Of a stretch of DNA of 64,000 bases, positions 54,282 through 64,000 are shown piece after piece. The DNA lies in assembly GCF_014841115.1 (NCBI RefSeq), contig NZ_JACYTP010000006.1:186001-250000 (forward strand), written 5' to 3'. This stretch comes from Photobacterium arenosum. GTDB taxonomy: Bacteria; Pseudomonadota; Gammaproteobacteria; Enterobacterales; Vibrionaceae. A model generated the notes under the pieces. The model searched no databases. It was not told the DNA's origin and worked only from the letters and a program-made list of their open reading frames with translations. The position numbers and the translations under genes are program-made. How positions within the stretch are numbered: position 1 is the stretch's first letter; each line of letters opens with the position of its first letter.

Positions 54282-54322
54282 TGGTCGGCGAAGAGGGATT
54301 GAACGCGGCGGATTTACACACC
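54282..54322 (-). repeat. tRNA-Pro 3'-end remnant, proximal copy
   Basis: Minus-strand TTCAATCCCTCTTCGCCGACCA-type tail (23 bases up to the CCA at 54282-54284), preceded by CCGCCGCG. It differs from the intact tRNA-Pro in the T-loop (CAATC instead of CGAATC) and in one acceptor base, and matches the remnant at 53931. Confidence 0.7.
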
Positions 54323-54386
54323 CGAGCAATACACTTCTTTTTTCCGAACCTGTAGGTTTGCTCACCGGGCAAACTTACCATAGAAG

Positions 54387-54463
<77 letters not shown>

Positions 54464-54491
54464 ATAATTCTTTCTGTCTTTGAGTTTTGCG

Positions 54492-54508
54492 CCAGAGGGT
54501 TCCTCTGG
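54492..54508. repeat. Short hairpin in the His-Pro spacer
   Basis: CCAGAGG / CCTCTGG with a GTT loop, inside the 132-base spacer between the first tRNA-His and first tRNA-Pro. In E. coli a tRNA-Leu gene sits at this place; none is recognisable here. It may be a processing site or debris. Confidence 0.45.
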
Positions 54509-54595
54509 TCCGCTATTCTCAAAAGCCGGAGATACACGACTTGCGCTATCTGCCGCTAAGTACCGAGCTTGTTACAAGCTCCATACCCAATTGTA

Positions 54596-54671
54596 TGGGG
54601 TGGCTAACGAGACTTGAACTCGCGACAACCGGAATCACAATCCGGGACTCTACCAACTGAGCTATAGCCAC
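54596..54671 (-). tRNA. tRNA-His (anticodon GTG), first copy
   Basis: 76 bases with encoded CCA, anticodon GTG, acceptor GTGGCTA / TAGCCAC. Same features as the second copy; the surrounding bases at the 3' side differ. Confidence 0.97.
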
Positions 54672-54712
54672 CATAATTTACACGCCAACAGTGCCATCCT
54701 GACTTTCCGGAG

Positions 54713-54789
<77 letters not shown>

Positions 54790-54811
54790 CTTGCCCTATC
54801 GGCGGTGGTGA

Positions 54812-54840
54812 ATATTACGGATCAGCATGCTTCTCGTCTA
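54812..54840 (-). promoter_or_regulatory. Candidate promoter of the tRNA cluster
   Basis: On the minus strand TAGACG (54835-54840) and TAATAT (54812-54817) are separated by exactly 17 bases and lie about 25 bases ahead of the tRNA-Arg gene. Four of six and five of six consensus positions agree. Confidence 0.55.
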
Positions 54841-55075
54841 GTCTTTTTTGCAAAAAATTTTGTATTCGCTTTATTTATAACCATCTCTGGGTTGATTAGC
54901 GTCATACAAACAAAGCCGCTCTGTTTAATACCACTTCGTTAAGGGATATAATCATTGCGTTTTTTATCCAAAAACCACTGGTTAATAACTCACAGCTTTG
55001 TCCAATAATGTAATATTTACAATAATTTATACAAGAAAGCTGTGATATTCGAGCAAATAATCTGGGAGTGTTAAG

Positions 55076-55495
55076 GTGAGCTCAATGGAATTTTCTCTTC
55101 GACAACTAATGGTCGCTGCAGTCGCAACCGTCGCCATCAGCGGCTCAGCCGTAGCGGCAGATATGTCTGGCGAAGCGATCGCAGAACGCATCAAGCCTGT
55201 TGGCTCTGTATATAAGGAAGGCGATGCACCAGCCGCTACAGCCGCCGCTTCCGGCCCTCGCTCAGGCGATCAGGTATACGGCACTTTCTGTGTGGCTTGC
55301 CACAGCAGCGGTGTACTGGGCGCACCTAAGTCAGGTGATGCCGGTGACTGGGGACCGCGTATTGCTCAAGGTATGGATACGATGACCAATCATGCCATTA
55401 ATGGTTTCAATGCCATGCCGGCGAAAGGCACCTGTATGGACTGCAGCGATGAAGAAATCGTGGCTGCGATCAACCATATGATCGAGGGGCTGTAA
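55076..55495 (+). CDS. Cytochrome c5 family protein
   Basis: A 139-residue periplasmic c-type cytochrome. The signal peptide ends near residue 28 (SGSAVAA). The haem site is CVACH in FCVACHSSGVLGAPKSGD near residue 72, and the axial methionine is in FNAMPAKG near 116, followed by CMDCSDEE typical of cytochrome c5. The frame starts with GTG at 55076 (GGGAG seven bases upstream); an ATG at 55085 (MEFSLRQLMVAA) is equally possible with AAGG ahead. It shares a bidirectional terminator with rep. Confidence 0.92.
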   Translation: MSSMEFSLRQLMVAAVATVAISGSAVAADMSGEAIAERIKPVGSVYKEGDAPAATAAASGPRSGDQVYGTFCVACHSSGVLGAPKSGDAGDWGPRIAQGMDTMTNHAINGFNAMPAKGTCMDCSDEEIVAAINHMIEGL

Positions 55496-55521
55496 TCCAG
55501 TCTCTCCCTTCCGATACCTGA

Positions 55522-55554
55522 AAAAAAGGTTAGCTATAATGGCTAACCTTTTTT
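55522..55554. terminator. Bidirectional terminator between cytochrome c5 and rep
   Basis: AAAAAAGGTTAGC / GCTAACCTTTTTT with a 7-base loop; A- and T-runs on both sides. Confidence 0.88.
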
Positions 55555-55574
55555 ATTTTCAGCGTTTCGCTGAG

Positions 55575-57593
55575 TTATTTCTTCTTGAACATGGAGCGGA
55601 GATTGGCAATGTGTGCCTGACCCCGTTCCATTCGTTCTTCTGCCGTCACCGGTTTGCGCTCTGTTTCCCAATCCAGATCGTCCTGGGGCAATTCATAGAG
55701 AAAGCGGCTGGGCTCGGGTTTAAGCAACTCGCCATACTGCCGGCGTTCCTTGCATAAGGTAAAGGTCAGTGTTTTCTGCGCCCGGGTAATACCGACATAC
55801 GCCAAACGTCGCTCTTCCTCCACATTGTCTTCATCAATGCTGGTCTGATGCGGCAAAATGCCCTCTTCGGCACCTATCAGGTAGACATGCGGAAATTCCA
55901 GCCCTTTGGAGGCATGCAGTGTCATGAGCTGAACCTGATCGGCATCCTCATCCTCTTCACCCCGCTCCATCATGTCACGCAATGTCATGCGCTGAACCAC
56001 TTCTTTCAGGGTGCGGACTTCGTTATCGTAATTATCGCCTTCCAGATCTGCGGTGATCCAGCTGTATAAATCGGATACATTTTTCATCCGCATTTCTGCC
56101 GCTTTCGGGCTGGCGGAGGTTTCAAACAGCCAGTCCTCATAATGAATATCACGGATCATCTGCCGCACGGCCGCCACGGCATCGCCGCGCTCAGCGTTAT
56201 CGGCCAGCTCAACTATCCAGCGCGTAAACTGGCGCAGGCTGTCCAGTCCTCGCCCTGAAAGATGCTGCTCCAGGCCAAGCTCAAAGCTGGCTTCAAACAA
56301 ACTCTTGCCTCGCATATTGGCGTAGGTGCCCAGTTTCTCCAGGGTGACAGGGCCGATTTCCCGCCGCGGCGTATTGACGATACGCAAAAAAGCATTGTCA
56401 TCATCCTGGTTGGTGAGCAAGCGCAGGTACGCCATGATGTCTTTGATCTCGGTACGGGAGAAGAAAGACGTGCCGCCAGAAATTTTGTAGGGGATCCGGT
56501 TTTGCATCAGGGCTTTTTCAAACAAACGTGACTGGTGGTTGCCGCGGTACAGAATCGCGTAATCTTTGTAGTCAGTATTGTTGAGAAAACGATGGGCAAT
56601 CAGCTCTCCGACCACTTTTTCAGCTTCATGCTCTTCATTTTTAGCCGTCAGGACCTTGAGCATCTCGCCATCAGGAATTTCTGAAAACAGCGCTTTTTCA
56701 AACAAGTGCGGGTTATTGGCGATCAGAATGTTGGCGCTGCGCAATATCCGGCTGGTCGAACGATAGTTCTGCTCCAGCTTGATCACTTTAAGCGTCGGGA
56801 AGTCTTTATTAAGCAGCGCCAGATTTTCCGGCTGCGCACCACGCCAGGAATAGATAGACTGGTCGTCATCCCCGACCACAGTGAATTTTGACCTTTCGCC
56901 CACCAGCAACTTCACAAAGGCATACTGGCTGGTGTTGGTATCCTGATACTCATCCACCAGGAGGTAGCGGATCTTATTCTGCCAGCGCTGCCGCACCTCA
57001 TCATTATCACGCAGCAAGAGTACAGGCATCAGAATCAAGTCATCAAAGTCCAGCGCGTTATAGGCTTTCATCTGACGCTGATATAACTCGTAGCAATGGG
57101 CAAACAGCTGGTCACGCTCACTTTGTGCATGCACTTTCGCCTGAGCGGGCGACATCATGGCGTTCTTCCAGTTTGAAATGGATGACAGCAGCATTTTAAG
57201 TAAGTCTTTGTCACCGTCGAGCTGATCTTCCGTCAACTCTTTGAGCAGTGCCATCTGATCCTGATCGTCAAACAACGAGAAACTCGCTTTCAGTCCCAGT
57301 ACCTTGTACTCACGACGAATGATATTCAGGCCCAAGGTATGGAAAGTCGACACCATCAGCCCTTTGGCTTCCTGGCGGCCCAGGGTCTGCCCGACCCGCT
57401 CTTTCATTTCCCGCGCCGCTTTATTGGTAAATGTCAGCGCCGCAATATGACGGGCTTTGTAGTCACATTGTTGTACTAAGTAGGCGATTTTATTGGTGAT
57501 GACCCGTGTTTTTCCTGAACCTGCACCAGCCAGAACCAGACACGGTCCAGCAACAAAACGTACCGCCTCATTTTGTCTCGGATTGAGTTTCAT
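55575..57593 (-). CDS. rep: ATP-dependent DNA helicase Rep
   Basis: A 672-residue 3'-5' helicase of superfamily 1 (E. coli 673), which helps replication forks past protein blocks and restarts stalled forks. Motif I AGAGSGKT at 22-29, Ia [17 protein letters not shown] near 214, [25 protein letters not shown] near 290, [16 protein letters not shown] near 560, VI VGITRA near 605. The start [11 protein letters not shown] is the family start. Rep rather than UvrD or PcrA on length and the short C-terminal tail. Confidence 0.95.
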   Translation of the reverse strand: MKLNPRQNEAVRFVAGPCLVLAGAGSGKTRVITNKIAYLVQQCDYKARHIAALTFTNKAAREMKERVGQTLGRQEAKGLMVSTFHTLGLNIIRREYKVLGLKASFSLFDDQDQMALLKELTEDQLDGDKDLLKMLLSSISNWKNAMMSPAQAKVHAQSERDQLFAHCYELYQRQMKAYNALDFDDLILMPVLLLRDNDEVRQRWQNKIRYLLVDEYQDTNTSQYAFVKLLVGERSKFTVVGDDDQSIYSWRGAQPENLALLNKDFPTLKVIKLEQNYRSTSRILRSANILIANNPHLFEKALFSEIPDGEMLKVLTAKNEEHEAEKVVGELIAHRFLNNTDYKDYAILYRGNHQSRLFEKALMQNRIPYKISGGTSFFSRTEIKDIMAYLRLLTNQDDDNAFLRIVNTPRREIGPVTLEKLGTYANMRGKSLFEASFELGLEQHLSGRGLDSLRQFTRWIVELADNAERGDAVAAVRQMIRDIHYEDWLFETSASPKAAEMRMKNVSDLYSWITADLEGDNYDNEVRTLKEVVQRMTLRDMMERGEEDEDADQVQLMTLHASKGLEFPHVYLIGAEEGILPHQTSIDEDNVEEERRLAYVGITRAQKTLTFTLCKERRQYGELLKPEPSRFLYELPQDDLDWETERKPVTAEERMERGQAHIANLRSMFKKK

Positions 57594-57710
57594 TCATTTG
57601 CCCTATGAGTCATGTTTTATTCAGCTGCCGCATTGTAACCTGTTCTCGTCTCGTGTCTATTTCAGACAATCCCCCGCGTTTTTCTCAGAAAAATAAAGGT
57701 AACAGATGAG

Positions 57711-57739
57711 TTGCATACTAATAAAGTATCCACAATAAT
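57711..57739 (+). promoter_or_regulatory. Candidate vexR promoter
   Basis: TTGCAT (57711-57716), a 17-base spacer, then AATAAT (57734-57739). The -10 element touches the operator palindrome that follows, which would let the repressor block its own promoter. Confidence 0.5.
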
Positions 57740-57756
57740 GAATGAACGTTCATTCA
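57739..57756. promoter_or_regulatory. Operator palindrome for the TetR-type repressor VexR
   Basis: A perfect 18-bp palindrome, TGAATGAAC followed by GTTCATTCA, 15 bases ahead of the vexR start. Sites of this GAATG..CATTC shape are typical for TetR/AcrR repressors of efflux pumps. Its place over the promoter start suggests autorepression. Confidence 0.75.
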
Positions 57757-57770
57757 CTTTGTGATCAACA

Positions 57771-58337
57771 ATGACTGACAAAAAAGAACGTATCTTGCAG
57801 GCAACCGAAGAATTGCTGGCAAAACATGGTTTTCACGGTCTGTCGATGAACATGGTGGCCAAAGAAGCCAGGGTCGCGACAGGGACCATCTATCGCTATT
57901 TCAGTGATAAAGATGATCTCCTGTTTCAGCTGCATGACCATATACTGACTATTGTCGCCAGGAAAATCACTCAGAACGTTTCCGATGTCATGCCCTTAGA
58001 ACAGCAGTTCCGTACTATGTGGTTAAACATCTGGAATATGGCTACGAATAATGAAGCGCCGCTTATTAACCGTGGTCAGTTCGAAAACATGCCGCACCGA
58101 GGTAAGCAGTACAAGATAGCGTTAGAGCAAACGCTCTTTGCCCCTGTCCACAGGATGTTTGACACGGGTAAAGCTCAGGGGCTGTTTAAGCCTTTGGACA
58201 ACGAGATATTAAGCGCACTCAGCCTTGAGCCCAGCGCCTGTCTGGCCCGCAAGCACCTGAGTGGTACTTTTACGGTAAGTGATGAAGCGCGGGATGCTGC
58301 CATTAAAGCTTGCTGGGATGCTGTAATTACACATTGA
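57771..58337 (+). CDS. vexR: TetR-family repressor of the efflux operon, VexR-like
   Basis: A 188-residue TetR/AcrR repressor. The DNA-binding domain is at residues 5-50, with RILQATEELLAKHGFHGLSM and the recognition helix VATGTIYRYFSDKDDLL. The rest is a helical ligand-binding domain. It is followed after 34 bases by the membrane-fusion and pump genes, the same order as vexRAB in Vibrio cholerae. Bile salts or detergents are the known inducing compounds there; that is family knowledge. Its own operator lies just upstream. Confidence 0.85.
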   Translation: MTDKKERILQATEELLAKHGFHGLSMNMVAKEARVATGTIYRYFSDKDDLLFQLHDHILTIVARKITQNVSDVMPLEQQFRTMWLNIWNMATNNEAPLINRGQFENMPHRGKQYKIALEQTLFAPVHRMFDTGKAQGLFKPLDNEILSALSLEPSACLARKHLSGTFTVSDEARDAAIKACWDAVITH

Positions 58338-58371
58338 ATTAGCATTAACTTAAGACTCCGGAGCAAAGATA

Positions 58372-59487
58372 ATGAAAAAATGGGTAGCATGGATAGTCAT
58401 GCTCATCATCGTTGCCGTGCTGTTTGGCACGCTTTTTACGTCCAAGTACTTTGAAATAAAAGGAAAGATGGCTTACTTCGCCAATATGCCTGAGCCGGAT
58501 TATCCGGTGACTGTCGTAGAGGCAAAACCGACCAATTGGGTACCTGCGATTGAAGCGATTGGTTTCATTGAGCCTAATCAGGGTGTGACTGTCACCACAG
58601 AAGTCGCTGGCGTGATCAAGTCGCTGGAGTTCGATTCAGGCATGTCCGTGAAAAAAGGACAACGTCTGGTAGCGCTGGACTCAGATGTTGAAGTAGCCAA
58701 CCTCAAGAGTTCCCAGGCTCGCCTGCCAGCCGCCAAAGCCAAGTTCATCCGCTATCAGGATCTGTACAAGAAAGGCTCTATCTCTAAGGAAGCTTTTGAT
58801 GGCGCGCAAGCTGATTACTTCTCTTTGTCAGCCGATATTGAGAGCCTGAAAGCCACCATCGATCGTCGTATTATTAAAGCCCCGTTTGCCGGTGATGTCG
58901 GTCTGCGTAATGTGTTCCTGGGTGAATATATTCAGCCCGGCACTGACATAGTGCGTCTGGAAGATACGTCCCTGATGAAGCTGCGCTTCACCATTCCGCA
59001 AACCGATCTGTCTGACATCCACATCGGTCAGGAAGTTGATATCGCCGTCGATGCGTACCCGGATGCCAAATTCCAGGGCAAGATCAGCGCGATTGAGCCT
59101 GCGGTTAATTATCAGAGCGGCTTGATCCAGGTTCAGGCGGACATTCCGAACAATGCCGGCCGTCTGCGCAGCGGGATGTTTGCCCGCGCTAACATCATTC
59201 TGCCGACCCTGGAAAATCAGGTTGTGCTGCCGCAGTTTGCCATCACCTATACCCTGTATGGCGATAATGTGTATGTGCTGTACGAAGATGATGAAGGCGT
59301 CACCCGCGTCCGTCAGTCTGTGGTGAAAACCGGTGAACGTAAGCGCGATGTTATCCACGTTCTTGATGGCGTTAAACCGGGAGACCGTATTGTGACTACC
59401 GGCCAGGTGCGCCTGAGTAATGACGTCAAAGTCCGCATCGTAGAAAACGATGCCCTGAAAACCCCGGCTGAAACACCGATGCTGTGA
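58372..59487 (+). CDS. vexA: RND efflux periplasmic adaptor subunit, VexA-like
   Basis: A 371-residue membrane-fusion protein anchored by an N-terminal helix (WVAWIVMLIIVAVLFGTLF) rather than a lipid; no lipobox cysteine is present. The lipoyl half-motifs are GVTVTTEVAGVIKSLEFDSG near 63 and IIKAPFAGDVGLRNVFLGEY near 165, flanking a helical hairpin; a beta-barrel and membrane-proximal domain follow. It bridges the pump and an outer-membrane channel of the TolC type, which is not encoded here. A GGAGCAAAG motif precedes the ATG. Confidence 0.9.
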   Translation: MKKWVAWIVMLIIVAVLFGTLFTSKYFEIKGKMAYFANMPEPDYPVTVVEAKPTNWVPAIEAIGFIEPNQGVTVTTEVAGVIKSLEFDSGMSVKKGQRLVALDSDVEVANLKSSQARLPAAKAKFIRYQDLYKKGSISKEAFDGAQADYFSLSADIESLKATIDRRIIKAPFAGDVGLRNVFLGEYIQPGTDIVRLEDTSLMKLRFTIPQTDLSDIHIGQEVDIAVDAYPDAKFQGKISAIEPAVNYQSGLIQVQADIPNNAGRLRSGMFARANIILPTLENQVVLPQFAITYTLYGDNVYVLYEDDEGVTRVRQSVVKTGERKRDVIHVLDGVKPGDRIVTTGQVRLSNDVKVRIVENDALKTPAETPML

Positions 59488-59499
59488 TTCGGAGGTTAA

Positions 59500-62400
59500 A
59501 TGCGCTTTACTGACATATTCATAAAAAGGCCGGTGCTGGCAGTGGCAATCAGCATTCTGATTGCCCTGCTTGGTTTTCAGGCTATTTTCAAAATGCAGGT
59601 CCGGGAATATCCCGAGATGACCAATACCGTAGTCACTGTGACGACCAGTTATTACGGTGCCAGTGCCGATCTGATCCAGGGCTTTATTACTCAGCCGCTG
59701 GAGCAGGCCATCGCGCAGGCAGACAACATAGATTACATGACGTCGTCATCGGTACTGGGTTCATCGACAATTACCGTCAACATGAAACTCAATACCGATC
59801 CCAACGCGGCCCTGTCTGATGTACTGGCGAAGACCAACTCGGTGCGCTCTCAGCTTCCCCGTGAAGCGGAAGACCCGACTGTAACCATGTCGACCGGTTC
59901 TACCACGGCGGTGATGTACATCGGCTTTACCAGTGACGAGCTCAATTCCAGCCAGATCACCGATTACCTGGAGCGGGTATTCAACCCGCAGCTGTTTACA
60001 GTGAACGGCGTATCCAAAATCGACCTTTATGGCGGAATGAAATTTGCGCTGCGGGTATGGCTGGATCCGGCCAAGATGGCCGCATACAATCTGACAGCCA
60101 GCGACATCATGACTGTGCTGAACGCCAACAACTACCAGTCGGCAACGGGCCAGGCAACAGGTGAATTCGTGCTGTATAACGGCACGGCAGATACCCAGGT
60201 CAAAACCACAGATGAGCTGAAAAAGCTGATTGTCTCGACGCAGAAAGGTCAGGTGATCCGCTTAGGTGATATCGCCAAAGTCACCCGTGCGAAAAGCCAC
60301 GACATTTACCGTGCAACAGCAAACGGACAGGAAGCCGTGGTCGCCGCCATCAATGCAGCGCCAAGTGCAAACCCTATCAATATTGCTGCCGATGTGCTGG
60401 ATCTGCTGCCTGAAATTCAGCGCAACATGCCAAGCAATATCAAGATGAACGTCCTGTACGACTCTACGGTTGCGATTAACGAGTCCATTCAGGAGGTTAT
60501 CAAAACCATAGGTGAAGCAGCACTGATTGTACTTGTGGTGATCACCCTGTTCCTGGGGTCGTTCCGCGCCGTGCTGATCCCTATCATCACCATTCCGCTG
60601 TCACTGATTGGGGTGGCCATGGTAATGCAGGCCTTCGGCTTCTCCTGGAATCTGATGACACTGCTCGCCATGGTGCTGGCTATCGGTCTGGTGGTCGATG
60701 ATGCCATCGTGGTACTGGAAAACGTCGACCGTCACATCAAACTGGGCGAGTCACCGTTCCGGGCAGCGATTATCGGTACCCGGGAAATCGCGGTGCCTGT
60801 TATCGCCATGACCCTGACGCTGGGCGCGGTATACGCACCTATCGCACTGATGGGGGGGATTACAGGCTCGCTGTTTAAAGAGTTCGCCCTGACGCTGGCC
60901 GGGTCGGTCTTTATCTCAGGGATAATCGCGCTGACACTGTCGCCGATGATGTGTTCTAAGATCCTGAAAGCACACGATAAGCCAAACCGCTTTGAAGATA
61001 CCGTGCACAGTGTTCTGGATCGCATGACCAACCGCTATGAAAAAATGCTGACCACAGTGATGAAATCACGCCCTGTGGTGATTGTGTTTGCAGTCATTGT
61101 CTTTGCTATGCTGCCGGTTCTGTTCAAGTTCATCCCCAGTGAACTGGCACCGGCAGAAGATAAAGGCGTACTGATGATGATGGGTACCGGTCCGTCTACC
61201 GCTAACCTGGACTACATCGAAAACTCCATGAGTGAAGTGAACGAAATGCTGAGTAATCAGCCGGAAGTGGCTTTTGCTCAGGTGTTCTCAGGTGTACCGC
61301 AATCCAATCAGGCATTCGGTATCGCTTCTATGGTGCCCTGGAGTCAGCGCGAAGCCAGTCAGGCGGAAGTGGTTGGCCGTGTTACTACACTGGTTAACGA
61401 TGTGCCTGGTATGGCGGTAACGGCGTTCCAGATGCCTGAGCTGCCAGGTGCGGGCTCAGGTCTGCCCATTCAGTTTGTCATTACCACGCCGAACAACTTT
61501 GAAAGCCTGTTCCAGGTGGCCGGTTCTATTCTGGATGATGTGGCGAAGAATCCGATGTTTGTGTATTCGGACTTGGATCTCAACTTCGACTCCGCCACCA
61601 TGAAAATCAGCATAGACAAAGACAAAGCCGGGGCTTATGGCGTGACTATGCAGGATATCGGTATCACCCTGAGCACTATGATGGCCGACGGTTATGTCAA
61701 CCGCATCGACCTTAATGGCCGCTCTTACGAGGTGATTCCGCAGGTAGAACGTAAGTACCGCCTGAATCCTGAATCGCTGAACGCCTTCTATGTTCGTGCG
61801 GCGGATGGTAATTCAGTGCCGCTAGGCAGCCTGATCACCATTGATGTGGTGGCTGAACCCCGCGCGCTGCCGCACTTCAACCAACTAAACTCGGCAACCA
61901 TAGGTGTGGTGCCTATGCCGGGTACTGCCATGGGTGATGCCATCGAATGGTTCCGTACCGAAGCCGTCAGCCAGCTACCCTCTGGTTATCAGTACGACTT
62001 TATGGGTGAAGCTCGCCAGTACGTAACCGAAGGTAATGCACTGTTTGCGACTTTCGGCCTGGCACTGGCGGTGATTTTCCTGGTGCTGGCTATCCAGTTC
62101 GAATCGCTGCGCGATCCTATGGTTATCATGGTGTCGGTACCTCTGGCTATTTGTGGCGCTCTGGTATCGCTGGCCTGGGGAGCGGCTTCGATGAACATCT
62201 ACTCGCAAGTGGGTTTAATCACCCTGATTGGTCTGATCACCAAGCACGGGATTCTGATCTGTGAAGTCGCAAAAGAAGAGCAGCTCAATCACCAGAAAGA
62301 CAAAATGTCTGCAGTAATGGAAGCGGCCAAGGTGCGTCTGCGACCGATTCTGATGACCACGGCGGCTATGATTGCCGGTCTGGTTCCTCTGCTGTACGCC

Positions 62401-62616
62401 ACCGGGGCCGGTGCTGCCCAGCGCTTCAGTATTGGTATCGTTATCGTATCCGGCCTGGCGATAGGCACCCTCTTTACCCTGTTTGTACTGCCGGTGATCT
62501 ACACCTACCTGGCCAGTACCCACAAGCCACTACCGGTTTTTGTGGAGGACAAAGAGCTGGAAAAGTTAAAACGGGCTGACGAAGCGAAACAAGCGCTGAA
62601 AGCCCGGGAAAGTTAA
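59500..62616 (+). CDS. vexB: RND multidrug efflux pump, VexB-like
   Basis: A 1038-residue proton-driven RND pump with twelve transmembrane helices and two large periplasmic loops. It starts MRFTDIFIKRPVLAVAISIL; the proton-relay aspartates are in GLVVDDAIVVLENVDRH near residue 400, and VREYPEMTNTVVTVTTSYYG near 32 is typical. GLITKHGILICEVAKEE near 910 carries the partner lysine. It follows vexA by 12 bases with GGAGG ahead of the ATG. The sequence agrees with my memory of V. cholerae VexB, which expels bile salts, detergents and several antibiotics. Confidence 0.92.
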   Translation: MRFTDIFIKRPVLAVAISILIALLGFQAIFKMQVREYPEMTNTVVTVTTSYYGASADLIQGFITQPLEQAIAQADNIDYMTSSSVLGSSTITVNMKLNTDPNAALSDVLAKTNSVRSQLPREAEDPTVTMSTGSTTAVMYIGFTSDELNSSQITDYLERVFNPQLFTVNGVSKIDLYGGMKFALRVWLDPAKMAAYNLTASDIMTVLNANNYQSATGQATGEFVLYNGTADTQVKTTDELKKLIVSTQKGQVIRLGDIAKVTRAKSHDIYRATANGQEAVVAAINAAPSANPINIAADVLDLLPEIQRNMPSNIKMNVLYDSTVAINESIQEVIKTIGEAALIVLVVITLFLGSFRAVLIPIITIPLSLIGVAMVMQAFGFSWNLMTLLAMVLAIGLVVDDAIVVLENVDRHIKLGESPFRAAIIGTREIAVPVIAMTLTLGAVYAPIALMGGITGSLFKEFALTLAGSVFISGIIALTLSPMMCSKILKAHDKPNRFEDTVHSVLDRMTNRYEKMLTTVMKSRPVVIVFAVIVFAMLPVLFKFIPSELAPAEDKGVLMMMGTGPSTANLDYIENSMSEVNEMLSNQPEVAFAQVFSGVPQSNQAFGIASMVPWSQREASQAEVVGRVTTLVNDVPGMAVTAFQMPELPGAGSGLPIQFVITTPNNFESLFQVAGSILDDVAKNPMFVYSDLDLNFDSATMKISIDKDKAGAYGVTMQDIGITLSTMMADGYVNRIDLNGRSYEVIPQVERKYRLNPESLNAFYVRAADGNSVPLGSLITIDVVAEPRALPHFNQLNSATIGVVPMPGTAMGDAIEWFRTEAVSQLPSGYQYDFMGEARQYVTEGNALFATFGLALAVIFLVLAIQFESLRDPMVIMVSVPLAICGALVSLAWGAASMNIYSQVGLITLIGLITKHGILICEVAKEEQLNHQKDKMSAVMEAAKVRLRPILMTTAAMIAGLVPLLYATGAGAAQRFSIGIVIVSGLAIGTLFTLFVLPVIYTYLASTHKPLPVFVEDKELEKLKRADEAKQALKARES

Positions 62617-62637
62617 AGACCACTTTCCATTCGATTC

Positions 62638-62661
62638 AGGCCGCGCAAGCGGCCTTTTTTT
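62638..62661 (+). terminator. Terminator of the vexRAB operon
   Basis: AGGCCGC / GCGGCCT with a GCAA tetraloop, then eight T residues. Confidence 0.9.
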
Positions 62662-62769
62662 CAGCCCACCCAGCCCAATCTGGCCAAGGATTCCTGCCTG
62701 TGGCAGAAAAATTTGGTGTACACTAACGGCTAAAAGTATCCCATTAACCTCATGGAGTTAAACCCGCGT

Positions 62770-63027
62770 ATGTTTGATCCAAAGAAACTTGAGCAGGTTG
62801 CCAGGCAAATTCAGGAAGCCATGCCTCAACCGGTCAAAGCACTTGGTCAGGATGTGGAACAGAAAGTGCGCCAAACCATTCAGGCACAACTGAGTAAACT
62901 GGATGTGGTGAATCGCGAAGAGTTTGATGTGCAGACCCAGGTCCTGCTGCGCACACGGCAAAAGCTGAACGAGCTGGAACAAAAGGTTGCCCAGCTGGAA
63001 GCTATGCTGGCAGATAAGTCCGAATAG
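62770..63027 (+). CDS. ubiK: Ubiquinone biosynthesis accessory factor UbiK (YqiC)
   Basis: An 85-residue, mostly helical protein. The start at 62770 ([19 protein letters not shown]) aligns with E. coli YqiC/UbiK; an in-frame ATG six codons earlier overlaps the GGAG that probably acts as ribosome-binding site. The N-terminal amphipathic helix is followed by [20 protein letters not shown] and a C-terminal coiled coil ([12 protein letters not shown]), which trimerises and works with UbiJ in the aerobic ubiquinone complex (family knowledge). It is a single gene between vexB and the convergent ilvC. Confidence 0.92.
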   Translation: MFDPKKLEQVARQIQEAMPQPVKALGQDVEQKVRQTIQAQLSKLDVVNREEFDVQTQVLLRTRQKLNELEQKVAQLEAMLADKSE

Positions 63028-63047
63028 TATATCTCAGAACAGACATG

Positions 63048-63078
63048 AAAAAGCCCGGCACATTTTGCCGGGCTTTTT
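63048..63078. terminator. Bidirectional terminator between ubiK and ilvC
   Basis: AAAAAGCCCGGCA / TGCCGGGCTTTTT with a 5-base loop; T-runs on both strands. Confidence 0.9.
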
Positions 63079-63100
63079 ACTAACCAGGAAGGATGTTTAC

Positions 63101-64000
63101 TTAGTCGCCTACAGCGATACGCTTCATATCTGTCATATAACCACGCAGTTCGTAACCAATCTGCTCTACAGGGTGATTACGCAGCGCTTCGTTCACATCA
63201 ATCAGCTGCTGGTTATCAACATGGTTGCCTGTAGCAACCAGACCTTTACCAATAACATCTGTATTCACTTTTGGCATGAACTTTTCGCGCAGCAATGGCG
63301 TAGCCACGTTCGCGAACAGGTAGTTACCATATTCTGCAGTATCAGAGATAACCACGTTCATCTCATACAGACGCTTACGGGCGACAGTGTTGGCAATCAG
63401 AGGCAGCTCATGCAAAGACTCATAGTAAGCCGACTCTTCGATAATGCCTGAGGCTGTCATGGCTTCAAACGCCAGCTCAACACCGGCACGTACCATGGCC
63501 ACCATCAGAATACCGTTATCAAAGTATTCCTGCTCAGCGATTTTTGCATCGGTTTGCGGGTAGTTTTCAAACGCCGTTTCCGCCGTTTCGGCACGCCAGC
63601 CCAGCAGTTCCGCATCATCGTTCGCCCAGTCGGCCATCATAGTCCGTGAGAATTCACCTGTAATGATGTCATCCATGTGCTTGTTATACAGCGGACGCAT
63701 CAGATCTTTCAGCTCTTCAGACAGCTCAAATGCTTTGATCTTAGCCGGGTTTGTCAGACGATCCATCATATGCGTGATGCCACCAAACTTCAGCGCTTCG
63801 GTAATGGTTTCCCAGCCGAATTGCAGCAGTTTACCGGCATAGCCAGGCTCGAGGCCTTCAGCAGTCATCTTCTCGTAACACACGATTGAGCCCGCCTGCA
63901 GCATGCCACACAGAATCGTCTGCTCACCCATCAGGTCAGATTTCACTTCAGCAACGAATGATGACTCCAGCACACCGGCACGGTGGCCACCCGTTGCTGC
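63101..64000 (-). CDS. ilvC: Ketol-acid reductoisomerase, 3' part (runs off the window)
   Basis: The C-terminal 299 residues of a class II (long, about 490-residue) ketol-acid reductoisomerase, which converts acetolactate or acetohydroxybutyrate in valine and isoleucine synthesis with NADPH and Mg2+. The visible part begins [20 protein letters not shown], contains [27 protein letters not shown] and [17 protein letters not shown], and ends [14 protein letters not shown], as in E. coli. The frame is open to the last base of the window, so the N-terminal NADPH domain lies beyond. In Vibrio the gene lies in this neighbourhood next to ilvY. Confidence 0.97.
   Translation of the reverse strand, partial: AATGGHRAGVLESSFVAEVKSDLMGEQTILCGMLQAGSIVCYEKMTAEGLEPGYAGKLLQFGWETITEALKFGGITHMMDRLTNPAKIKAFELSEELKDLMRPLYNKHMDDIITGEFSRTMMADWANDDAELLGWRAETAETAFENYPQTDAKIAEQEYFDNGILMVAMVRAGVELAFEAMTASGIIEESAYYESLHELPLIANTVARKRLYEMNVVISDTAEYGNYLFANVATPLLREKFMPKVNTDVIGKGLVATGNHVDNQQLIDVNEALRNHPVEQIGYELRGYMTDMKRIAVGD

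Overview
The window looks like a chromosomal segment of a gamma-proteobacterium of the family Vibrionaceae (Vibrio, Photobacterium, Grimontia or Enterovibrio type). The evidence is gene order and protein similarity recalled from memory: uspB-ftnA-uspA, ubiD-fre, rho/trxA/rhlB-gppA, prlC/rlmJ/gorA, an Arg-His-Pro tRNA cluster, and cytochrome c5/rep/vexRAB/ubiK/ilvC. Genus cannot be fixed from the sequence alone.

Region 1 (1-13.1 kb) is accessory and on the minus strand. Seven small exported proteins stand in tandem and share a C-terminal module. Next come a decayed toxin tail with an intact HEAT-repeat gene on the plus strand, a DUF4265 immunity-type gene, and a 7.2 kb SpvB/FG-GAP/RHS polymorphic toxin with a C-terminal HNH nuclease, led by a small membrane protein. 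Broken copies of the small-protein family lie on both sides of the toxin region, so this looks like a turnover hotspot.

Region 2 (13.1-30.6 kb) is conserved housekeeping: an HI0933-type flavoprotein, uspB, ftnA, uspA, an EamA transporter, ubiD-ferredoxin-fre, a secreted protein of unknown role, rho, trxA, rhlB-gppA, prlC, rlmJ and gorA. Shared bidirectional terminators separate most convergent pairs.

Region 3 (30.6-37.2 kb) is a second weapon locus: a 1403-residue VasX-like type VI secretion effector with LysM and membrane segments, followed by three tandem paralogous membrane proteins (likely immunity proteins) and the 63-bp stub of a fourth. No secretion machinery, Hcp or VgrG gene is present here.

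Region 4 (37.4-53.3 kb) is mostly transport: a LysR regulator with the mdtJI spermidine exporter, a PixA/AidA-type inclusion protein, a TraF-like outer-membrane protein, a YjiH-like membrane protein, a glucose-type ABC importer (GtsABC-like plus ATPase) and an oligopeptide-type ABC importer.

Region 5 (53.9-64 kb) holds five tRNA genes (Arg-His-Pro-His-Pro, minus strand) with tRNA-tail remnants and duplicated terminators, then cytochrome c5, rep, the vexRAB efflux operon with a perfect operator palindrome, ubiK and the 3' part of ilvC, which runs off the right edge.
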